Position numbers and translations under genes: made by a program. 64,000 bases of DNA from Stackebrandtia albiflava. GTDB lineage: Bacteria; Actinomycetota; Actinomycetes; Mycobacteriales; Micromonosporaceae. Of the stretch, positions 57,490 through 64,000 are shown one piece after another. The stretch covers positions 1,612,001 through 1,676,000 of the forward strand of contig NZ_VLLL01000006.1 of assembly GCF_007994225.1 (NCBI RefSeq), written 5' to 3'. Position 1 is the first letter of the stretch. Each line of letters starts with the position of its first letter. Below the pieces are notes generated by a model that was not told where the DNA came from, did no database searches, and saw nothing but the letters and a program-made list of their open reading frames with translations.

Positions 57490-58065
57490 ATGAGGAGCAG
57501 GCTGCTGCGGCCCTGGCCGCGCACCACGCTGGTCGCCGTCACCGCGATCGTCGCCGGATTGACCGCCTATCTCGTGGCGGAGGCCCGGCTCGGCCTGGAC
57601 GCCGTCGTCGACGCGCAGCCCGCGGCGGTCACCCCGGAGAGCTGGATCGATCCGCTGAGCGAGGAGGACCCGTTCAGCACGCCGGAACTGCGAGAGCTGG
57701 CCGCCGAGGTGTCCGACACCGAGCCGTCCGGTGATCCCGTGGTGGTGGTACAGGCGGAGGCGATGAGCCCCTCGCTCGCCGTGCTCCCGCCGGGGGACTA
57801 CTCGGTGTGGGGGGTGTGCCGGTCACTGGATCAGCCGGAGAACACCGCCTTCACGGTGGACGTCTCGGTGGACGGCGTGGAACCGCCTACCGGGTTCGAC
57901 GTCATCTGTGACCTGCCGGTGGAGGACACCGGGCTACGGGTGACGGTGTCCGAGCCCACGCCGATCCGGGTGTCGGCGTACATGTCCGACATGGACACCT
58001 CGCTCCCTGAAGAGGGCTGGGGCGCCTTCGAACTCGTCGCGGCGGTCCACTTCCTACCGGGGTGA
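57490..58065 (+). CDS. Single-TM protein, type B of the duplicated pair, copy 1
   Basis: The 191-residue protein begins MRSRLLRPWPRTTLVAVTAIVAGLTAYLV (short basic tail and signal anchor). The outer domain has V-T-P-E-S-W-I-D-P-L, LPPGDYSVWGVCRSL and G-F-D-V-I-C-D-L-P followed by DTGLRVTVSEPTPIRVSAYM. The 'P-x-G-x-Y-x(4)-C ... C' plan matches type A, so the four proteins share one fold. It lies 5 bp after type A copy 1. Confidence 0.7.
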   Translation: MRSRLLRPWPRTTLVAVTAIVAGLTAYLVAEARLGLDAVVDAQPAAVTPESWIDPLSEEDPFSTPELRELAAEVSDTEPSGDPVVVVQAEAMSPSLAVLPPGDYSVWGVCRSLDQPENTAFTVDVSVDGVEPPTGFDVICDLPVEDTGLRVTVSEPTPIRVSAYMSDMDTSLPEEGWGAFELVAAVHFLPG

Positions 58066-58180
58066 CGACCGGCCCCGGTCGCCGTGGATCGTCCCCGTCT
58101 CTCACCGTGTGACGACTCGTCCCGCTTCCGCCCCTCCGACGTGGTGAGGGTGGATCCGCCGGGTGCGAAAGGATACTTGA

Positions 58181-58765
58181 ATGCCGATGCCTGAATCCGC
58201 GCCCGTCGCGGTCATCGACCTGGACGCCGAAACGGCCCGCGAGCCGGTCTCGGAGGACCGGTCAACGCCGGACCCGTCGTCGCGGGGTCTGTGGCGCTAC
58301 GCCGCCGTGGCGCTCGCGTCGGCGGTGCTGGCGGCCGCCGTCACCTTCTGGGGGGTGCAACGGTGGCTCACACCGGAGGCGGCCGATCCGATCCGGGACT
58401 CCGCCGAGTTGGCTCGGGTGATGGAGGACGAGCTGTCGGCGGAGCTGGGAGCCGAACCCGAACTGATGGTCACACTCGGCGTCGACGGGGTGCGTTCCTC
58501 GCTCGAGGTGATTCCGGCCGGGCGATATCGTGTCGGCCTCCTGTGTGGAGTCCTGAACGTCTACGGTGACGCGCCCGAACGGGTGGAGGTGTACATCCCG
58601 ATGGCGGAGTCACCCGGCTTCCTGATGCCCTGTCCGTCCACACTGGTGTGGGCGGAGGAGGAGCCGTCGTACACCGAGGACACCGCGATGGAGCTGTCCG
58701 TCGACGATCCCGAGGGCTTCGGCGCCTACGTCGTCCACATCGTCTTCATGGCGGTGGACGCGTGA
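58181..58765 (+). CDS. Single-TM protein, type A of a duplicated pair, copy 2
   Basis: The 194-residue paralogue of 56880-57485 shares AVIDL, GLWRY, LTPEA, SAEL, EPELM, P-x-G-x-Y-R-V-G-L-L-C-G-V-L-N-V-Y, M-P-C-P-S-T-L-V-W-A and the T-E-D-T-A-M-E-L stretch near the end. The membrane helix is AAVALASAVLAAAVTFWG. Divergence is large elsewhere, so the duplication is old or the domains evolve fast. The stop overlaps the start of type B copy 2 (TGATG). Confidence 0.7.
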   Translation: MPMPESAPVAVIDLDAETAREPVSEDRSTPDPSSRGLWRYAAVALASAVLAAAVTFWGVQRWLTPEAADPIRDSAELARVMEDELSAELGAEPELMVTLGVDGVRSSLEVIPAGRYRVGLLCGVLNVYGDAPERVEVYIPMAESPGFLMPCPSTLVWAEEEPSYTEDTAMELSVDDPEGFGAYVVHIVFMAVDA

Positions 58766-59352
58766 TGCGGCGGAACGACGCGCTCCTCCGGCCGTGGCCG
58801 CGCACCAGGATCTTCGTGACGACCGCCGCCCTGGCGCTCCTCACCGGATTCCTACTCGCCGACGCGCGGTACGACGCGACCGGGACGGCCGACCGGCTGC
58901 CGGAGGTGGTGGCACCGGAGGGCTGGCTGGAACCGTTGCCCGACGATCGGTCGGTCGTGACGGAGGAACAGGGCCGGGCACTGGAGACCGTGGCGGCGGC
59001 GGAACCGGAGGTCACGGTCGTGCCGTTGCTGGTGGACGTCGTGGCCACGGCGGCGCTGCTGCCGGCGGGTGAGTACACGATCCGGGTGGTGTGCGTCTTC
59101 GTGGACACCGATGACGAGGAGACGTCGGGAGAGGGCCAGATCGAGGTGCGGGGCGATGACGGCCGGCGGCATCAGGTGCCGTTCTCCTGTCCGCAGACGG
59201 GCCGGGACACCGGAGTCACCGTCGTCTCGGACGGCGGCGCGATCAGCGTCAGCGCGTATCTGCGTTCCCTGGTCGTCGGTGGCGACGGAACGCTGCCGTC
59301 CACGGATGGAAACCCGCAGATGGCGGTCGGAGTCCACTTCGTCCCGGAGTGA
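58765..59352 (+). CDS. Single-TM protein, type B of the duplicated pair, copy 2
   Basis: The 195-residue paralogue of 57490-58065 starts MRRNDALLRPWPRTRIFVTTAALALLTGFLL. It shares LLRPWPRT, A-P-E-G-W-L-E-P-L, LPAGEYTIRVVCVFVD, the second Cys in V-P-F-S-C-P-Q and DTGVTVVSDGGAISVSAYLRSL, ending AVGVHFVPE as copy 1 ends AAVHFLPG. ATG at 58765 overlaps the upstream stop; a GTG three nt earlier is possible. Confidence 0.7.
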   Translation: MRRNDALLRPWPRTRIFVTTAALALLTGFLLADARYDATGTADRLPEVVAPEGWLEPLPDDRSVVTEEQGRALETVAAAEPEVTVVPLLVDVVATAALLPAGEYTIRVVCVFVDTDDEETSGEGQIEVRGDDGRRHQVPFSCPQTGRDTGVTVVSDGGAISVSAYLRSLVVGGDGTLPSTDGNPQMAVGVHFVPE

Positions 59353-59364
59353 CGGGGCGGCGCC

Positions 59365-59562
59365 TCACTCGTCGAAGCCGTCGGGTTCGTCCGCCTCGTC
59401 GTCGAGGCGGGCCAGCCAGGTCGCGAGCCGTTCGACGGCCGTCTCGAACTCCGGGTTGTCGTCTACGAACTCCCGAAGCCGGGAGGCCAGCCACTCCAAA
59501 GTGACCTCCTCCTCGCCGCGACGCTGTTCCAGTTCCTCGATGCCACGGTCGGTGTAGTACAT
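59365..59562 (-). CDS. DUF6104-type small acidic protein
   Basis: The 65-residue protein (MYYTDRGIEELEQRRGEEEVTLEWLASRLREFVDDNPEFETAVERLATWLARLDDE) is helical and acidic. It matches a short actinobacterial family that is regularly encoded directly downstream of kgd, as here (138 bp after the kgd stop, same strand). Function unknown; its constant position suggests a link to 2-oxoglutarate metabolism, which is inference. Confidence 0.82.
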   Translation of the reverse strand: MYYTDRGIEELEQRRGEEEVTLEWLASRLREFVDDNPEFETAVERLATWLARLDDEADEPDGFDE

Positions 59563-59699
59563 CGGTGTCTCCTGTGGACTTTCGCTTCAGGGCTCTGCGA
59601 CGGACGACGCCGCCGGGCCGTGATGGGCACCGCCTCGGCGGCGGAGAGAGCCGGACGGGCCGGGCGATGGACATCCACCGCCCGGCCCGTCCGGGTGGA

Positions 59700-62600
59700 T
59701 CAGGACTTGGCCGGCATGGCCACGTCGATCAGCGCCTGCTGCTCGACGTCGTGGATCTTCTGCGAACCGACCGACGGGGCGGCGGCGGCCGGACGCGAGA
59801 TCCGGCGCAGGCTGACACCGTCGAGGTGTTCCAGCAGGTTGAGCGCGATGTGCGACCAGGCGCCCTGGTTCGCCGGCTCCTCCTGCACCCAGGCGTGCTC
59901 CTCCGCGTTGCCGAACCGGGCCAGCTCCGCCTTGATCTCCTCGGCGGGCAGCGGGTACAGCATCTCCACCCGGATCAACGCGGTGTCGGTGATCCCGTGC
60001 TTCTCGCGGGCCGCGGCGAGGTCGTAGTACACCTTGCCGGAGCACAGCAGGACCCGCTTCACCCGCGACGGATCGACCGTGCCGTCGGCGACCGCGGGGT
60101 CGCCCAACACCGGCTGGAACCGGCCGGAGGTGAAGTCCGACACCGCCGACACGCAGTGCTTGTTGCGCAGCAGCGACTTCGGTGTGAAGACGACGAGCGG
60201 CTTCTTCTTCGGCGACAACGCCTGGCGGCGCAGCAGGTGGAAGTAGTTCGCCGGGGTGGTGCAGTTGGCGACCCGCATGTTGTCCTCCGCGCACAGCTGG
60301 AGGTACCGTTCCGGGCGCCCGGAGGTGTGGTCCGGACCGGCTCCCTCGTGGCCGTGCGGCAGGAGCAGGACCACGCCGGAACGCTGGCCCCACTTGGCCT
60401 CACTGGAGGAGATGAACTCGTCCACGATGGACTGGGCGCCGTTGGCGAAGTCGCCGAACTGGGCCTCCCAGCACACCAGCGCGTCCGGGTTCTCCACCGA
60501 GTAGCCGTACTCGAAGCCCATCGCGGCGAACTCGCTCAGCAGCGAGTCGTACACCCAGAAGCGGGCGCCGTCCGAGGCCAACGAGGCGATCGGAGTGTAC
60601 TCCGCGGCGGTGTCGTGGTCCACGACGACCGAGTGCCGCTGCACGAAGGTGCCGCGACGGGAGTCCTGACCGGCGAGCCGGACCGAGACACCCTGCGACA
60701 GCAGCGAACCGAACGCCAGGATCTCCCCGAACGCCCAGTCGACGTCGCCCTCCACGGCGGCCTTGGCGCGACGCTGCAACACCTGGTTCACCCGCTTGTG
60801 CGGCGTGAAGCCCTCCGGCAGCGAGGTCTGCACCTCGCCGATCCGTTTGAGGACCGAGGCGTCCACGGCGGTGTCGACCTCGACCTCCGGTTCCACGGTA
60901 CGGGTGCGGGTCGGCTGGCCGATCCCCGCGATCGCCTTCTTGGTCGAGGTGAAGACCCGTTCCAGTTGGGACTGGTAGTCCTTCAGCGCCTCCTCCGCGT
61001 CGGCGACCGAGATGTCACCGCGCCCGATCAGCGCCTCGGTGTACAGCTTGCGGACCGAGCGCTTGGCGTCGATGATCTGGTACATCAACGGGTTGGTCAT
61101 CGACGGGTCGTCGCCCTCGTTGTGGCCGCGGCGGCGGTAGCACAGCATGTCGATGACGACGTCCTTGTTGAACGTCTGCCGGTACTCGAACGCCAGCTTG
61201 GCGACCCGGACGACCGCCTCGGGGTCGTCGCCGTTCACGTGGAAGATCGGCGCCTGGATCATGCGGGCGACGTCGGTGGAGTACAGCGACGAACGCGAGT
61301 ACTCCGGTGCGGTGGTGAAACCGACCTGGTTGTTGACGATGACGTGGACCGTCCCGCCGGTGCGGTAGCCCCGCAGCTGCGACAGGTTCAGCGTCTCGGC
61401 GACCACGCCCTGCCCGGCGAAGGCGGCGTCACCGTGCACCAGCAGCGGCAGGACGGTGTAGCCCTCCAGGCCGAGGTCGAGCCGGTCCTGCTTGGCGCGG
61501 ACGATGCCCTCCAGCACCGGGTCCACCGCCTCCAGGTGGCTCGGGTTCGCCACCACCGACACCGTCGTGGCGTACTCGCCGTCGGGGGTGGTGAACTTCC
61601 CGGTCATGCCCAGGTGGTACTTGACGTCGCCGGAGCCCTGGACCGTCTTCGGGTCCATCGAACCCTCGAACTCGGAGAAGATCTTCTCCGGCGGCTTTCC
61701 GACGATGTTGGACAGTACGTTCAACCGTCCACGGTGGGACATGCCGATGACGACCTCGTCGAGCGACTCGCGCGCGGCGTGCGACAGCACCTCGTCCAAC
61801 AGCGGGATGAGCGACTCGCCGCCCTCCAGCGAGAACCGCTTCTGGCCGACGTACTTGGTGCCCAGGAAGGTCTCGAACGCCTCCGCGACGTTCAGCCGGC
61901 CCAGGATGTGCTTCTGGTGGTCGGTCTCGGGCTTCTCGTACGGCCGCTCGACGCGCGCCTGGATCCAGGCCCGCTCTTCCGGTTCCTGGATGTGCATGTA
62001 CTCGATGCCGACACGGCGGCAGTACGACTCGCGCAGCACACCGAGGATGTCGCGCAGCCGCATCTTGCGCTGCCCGGCGAACCCGCCGACCGGGAAGAAC
62101 CGGTCCAGGTCCCACAGGGTCAACCCGTGTTCGAGGATGTCCAGGTCGGGGTGGCGACGGATCTCGTACTCCAACGGGTCGGTGTCGGCCATCAGGTGGC
62201 CGCGGACCCGGTAGGCGTGGATCAGCTCGATGACCCGCGCGGTCTTGTCGATCTGGCCCTCGGAGGTGTGGGCGACGTCGCGGACCCAGCGGACCGGCTC
62301 GTACGGGATCCGCAGCGAGGTGAAGATCTCGTCGTAGAAGCCGTCGGTGCCCAACAGCAGTTCGTGCATCCGCTTCAGGAACTCGCCGGACTGGGCGCCC
62401 TGGATGACACGGTGGTCGTAAGTGGACGTGACCGTGATCGTCTTGGACACGCCCAACTCGGTGATCGTGTCGTCGGAGGCGCCGGCGAACTGCGCCGGGT
62501 ACTCCATCGCGCCGACACCGATGATGGTGCTCTGCCCCGCCATCAGCCTCGGTACCGAGTGGACGGTGCCGATTCCGCCGGGGTTGGTCAGCGTCAGCGT

Positions 62601-63476
62601 CGCCCCGGTGTGGTCCTCCAGGGTCAGCTTGTTGTTGCGCGCCTTGCGCACGATCTCCTCGTACGCCTGCCAGAACTGCGCGAAGTCCATCTCCTGGCAG
62701 TTCTTTATGCTCGGGACCACCAGGGTGCGGGAGCCGTCGTCCTTCTTCAGGTCGATCGCCAGGCCCAGGTTGACCGCGCCGGGCACCACCAGGTGCGGCT
62801 TCCCGTCCACCTCCGCGTAGGAGTGGTTCATCTCCGGGTGGGTCGCGAGCGCCTTCACCAGGGCGTAGCCGATGAGGTGCGTGAAGCTGACCTTGCCGCC
62901 GCGTCCCCGCTTGAGGTGGTTGTTGATGACGATGCGGTTGTCGGAGATCAGCTTGGCGGGAACGTCCCGGACGCTCGTGGCGGTCGGGATCTCCAGGGAC
63001 TTCTCCATGTTGGCGGCGACCTTGCCGGCGACGCCGCGCAACGGGGTGCGCCGCGTCTCACCGGCCGGTTCCGAGGCCACCGGCTTGGCGGGAGTCGGCT
63101 TCTTGCCCGGCTCGGCGGACTTGCCGGTCGTGGTGCCGGGCTTGGGCGGGGCGTCGGTCTGCTTCGTCGGTGCCGCCTTCGCCCGTGGGCGCTCCCCGGC
63201 GGTCGCGGTCTCGGCGGGCCGGTTGCCGTTCCCGGTGGACGCGGGGGTGCTCGGGGTCACCGAACCGCGGGTGGCGGTGGCGACCGGGGCGTTGGCGGGC
63301 GCGGCGGCGGGTTCGCCGCCCTGGGACGGCTGGTAATCGGCGAAGAACTCGTGCCAGGTCGGCTCGACGCTGGCGGGATCGGTGAGGTAGCGCTGATACA
63401 TCTCCTCGACGATCCACTCGTTGGGACCGAACTCGGTGAGTGAGTGTGCACCTGAGGTGTTGTCTTGACTCGACAC
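59700..63476 (-). CDS. kgd: Multifunctional 2-oxoglutarate dehydrogenase/decarboxylase Kgd
   Basis: Kgd is the fused E1 and E2-like component of the TCA-cycle 2-oxoglutarate dehydrogenase. The 1258-residue protein has an N-terminal helix ([33 protein letters not shown]), a 90-residue Pro/Ala/Thr linker, an acyltransferase domain ([11 protein letters not shown]..., with [10 protein letters not shown] as the active site) and the ThDP-dependent E1 ([69 protein letters not shown]). No lipoyl domain, as usual. GTG start at 63476. Confidence 0.97.
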   Translation of the reverse strand: MSSQDNTSGAHSLTEFGPNEWIVEEMYQRYLTDPASVEPTWHEFFADYQPSQGGEPAAAPANAPVATATRGSVTPSTPASTGNGNRPAETATAGERPRAKAAPTKQTDAPPKPGTTTGKSAEPGKKPTPAKPVASEPAGETRRTPLRGVAGKVAANMEKSLEIPTATSVRDVPAKLISDNRIVINNHLKRGRGGKVSFTHLIGYALVKALATHPEMNHSYAEVDGKPHLVVPGAVNLGLAIDLKKDDGSRTLVVPSIKNCQEMDFAQFWQAYEEIVRKARNNKLTLEDHTGATLTLTNPGGIGTVHSVPRLMAGQSTIIGVGAMEYPAQFAGASDDTITELGVSKTITVTSTYDHRVIQGAQSGEFLKRMHELLLGTDGFYDEIFTSLRIPYEPVRWVRDVAHTSEGQIDKTARVIELIHAYRVRGHLMADTDPLEYEIRRHPDLDILEHGLTLWDLDRFFPVGGFAGQRKMRLRDILGVLRESYCRRVGIEYMHIQEPEERAWIQARVERPYEKPETDHQKHILGRLNVAEAFETFLGTKYVGQKRFSLEGGESLIPLLDEVLSHAARESLDEVVIGMSHRGRLNVLSNIVGKPPEKIFSEFEGSMDPKTVQGSGDVKYHLGMTGKFTTPDGEYATTVSVVANPSHLEAVDPVLEGIVRAKQDRLDLGLEGYTVLPLLVHGDAAFAGQGVVAETLNLSQLRGYRTGGTVHVIVNNQVGFTTAPEYSRSSLYSTDVARMIQAPIFHVNGDDPEAVVRVAKLAFEYRQTFNKDVVIDMLCYRRRGHNEGDDPSMTNPLMYQIIDAKRSVRKLYTEALIGRGDISVADAEEALKDYQSQLERVFTSTKKAIAGIGQPTRTRTVEPEVEVDTAVDASVLKRIGEVQTSLPEGFTPHKRVNQVLQRRAKAAVEGDVDWAFGEILAFGSLLSQGVSVRLAGQDSRRGTFVQRHSVVVDHDTAAEYTPIASLASDGARFWVYDSLLSEFAAMGFEYGYSVENPDALVCWEAQFGDFANGAQSIVDEFISSSEAKWGQRSGVVLLLPHGHEGAGPDHTSGRPERYLQLCAEDNMRVANCTTPANYFHLLRRQALSPKKKPLVVFTPKSLLRNKHCVSAVSDFTSGRFQPVLGDPAVADGTVDPSRVKRVLLCSGKVYYDLAAAREKHGITDTALIRVEMLYPLPAEEIKAELARFGNAEEHAWVQEEPANQGAWSHIALNLLEHLDGVSLRRISRPAAAAPSVGSQKIHDVEQQALIDVAMPAKS

Positions 63477-63654
63477 GGCCTTTGATCGCCTCTTCTGATG
63501 GGACCTGGTGGACGTTATTTCCCGACCGATAAGACTACGCGCTCGCCTCGGCGATCGTGAAGCCGGTTACCCGGCTAGCTGGGCAGTTGTCGCCGGGGGT
63601 GGTGAGGATTACCCGCCGGTAGTGGCCCGCGCCGCTGCGGGCCGTGAGACGACG

Positions 63655-63691
63655 AACGGCCCCGGGCGGCGGCTTCGCGCCCGGGGCCGTT
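63655..63691. terminator. GC-rich terminator between the STAS gene and kgd
   Basis: AACGGCCCCGGGC pairs exactly with GCCCGGGGCCGTT (13 bp, 11-nt loop), 28 bp after the STAS gene stop on the minus strand. It ends that transcript before kgd. Confidence 0.75.
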
Positions 63692-63718
63692 CCACGTCGT
63701 GTCCGTACGCCTTCCGAA

Positions 63719-64000
63719 TCAGCGTTCCTTGACCGCGGCGGCGAACGCGCTGGTCTGCTCCTCGAGCAGTTCCTGCGCACCCACCACGGTGAAGAGCCTG
63801 GTGATGAACTTGTTCGGATTGGTGACCGTCACCGGGATCCCCATGTCCCGGGCGATGCGGTAGGCGACCACCAGGGTGCCGATGCCGGTGGAGTCCAGTA
63901 CCGTCACGTGAGCGACGTCGACCTGGATAGATGTCACATTCTCACCGCGGAGGACCGCCGTGATGGTTTCGCGAATCTTGGGAGCGGTGGCGTAGTCCAC
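63719..64000 (-). CDS. STAS-domain anti-sigma factor antagonist, cut by the right edge
   Basis: The visible 93 residues form most of a STAS domain: YATAPKIRETITAVLRGENVTSIQVDVAHVTVLDSTGIGTLVVAYRIARDMG, then VTVTNPNKFITRLFTVVGAQELL. The D-S-T-G-I-G loop carries the phosphorylatable serine of SpoIIAA/RsbV proteins. The N-terminal strand lies outside the window. Such antagonists bind RsbW-like kinases; an RsbW-like gene is at 51100, but a functional link is not shown. Confidence 0.88.
   Translation of the reverse strand: MDYATAPKIRETITAVLRGENVTSIQVDVAHVTVLDSTGIGTLVVAYRIARDMGIPVTVTNPNKFITRLFTVVGAQELLEEQTSAFAAAVKER

Noticed and set aside
59565-63443. 1292-codon open frame on the plus strand across kgd
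   Set aside because: It mirrors the real kgd gene on the other strand; composition is that of antisense of a GC3-rich gene, with no conserved motif.

Overview
The window is chromosomal DNA of a high-GC actinobacterium. The direct evidence is the very high GC, two WhiB-family genes, a SigR/RsrA-type redox sigma pair, a fused Kgd-type 2-oxoglutarate dehydrogenase, Ni superoxide dismutase, the tiny ribosomal protein bL37, and many genes that begin 6-8 nt after a TANNNT -10 box with no Shine-Dalgarno (leaderless). A relative of Stackebrandtia/Glycomyces or the Micromonosporales is my guess; no 16S gene is present to settle it. I see no prophage, IS element, CRISPR array or rRNA.

Layout. 0-10 kb: a secreted polysaccharide deacetylase, a CYTH protein, a DUF418 membrane protein followed by a two-component system, then a lipoprotein / Nramp-like / two PRC-barrel operon on the minus strand. 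A beta-propeller-like gene at 7.7-8.7 kb is broken by a one-base frameshift. 10-16 kb: a UvrA-like ABC protein facing a WYL regulator, a MerR-controlled three-gene unit with a 20-bp-spacer promoter, and a beta-lactamase-fold enzyme. 16-21 kb: an HTH gene and a ribbon-helix-helix-like gene, a three-gene envelope operon (Ala/Thr-rich, Holin-X-like, DUF3618-like), and an ECF sigma operon that opens with a 29-residue membrane peptide. An initiator tRNA-Met with its own promoter and terminator follows. 21.5-25.4 kb: beta-mannosidase and a DMT transporter.

25-51 kb carries a core that, from memory, follows the Mycobacterium tuberculosis order Rv3228c-Rv3219: rsgA, aroA, a YedK/HMCES peptidase, sigR(sigH)-rsrA(rshA), a TB7.3-like biotinyl protein, pdtaS, and finally whiB1. 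Several cassettes are inserted into it: a TetR/DHA2 efflux pair with two operators, bL37, a GNAT and a SIS protein, a MarR/membrane-protein pair, an alkylglycerol-monooxygenase-like plus YhhN pair that may break down ether lipids, an aspT-aspD-aspT aspartate/alanine unit, and an assimilatory sulfate reduction operon behind a Cys-containing leader peptide. Two 104-bp elements with identical internal spacing lie in inverted orientation at 35.9 and 40.2 kb, one upstream of pdtaS and one upstream of the monooxygenase-like gene.

51-64 kb: an RsbW-like protein, Ni-SOD without a neighbouring sodX, malic enzyme, several small metabolic genes, and a tandemly duplicated pair of single-TM proteins that share two extracytoplasmic cysteines (56.9-59.4 kb). 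I consider this the best candidate for an undescribed system. A DUF6104-type protein, kgd and a partial STAS-domain gene end the window.

Regulation visible in the sequence: two CRP-type sites (397 and 50562), a SigR-type promoter before sigR, TetR- and MarR-type operators, a MerR-type promoter, and possible attenuators ahead of the sulfate operon and whiB1.
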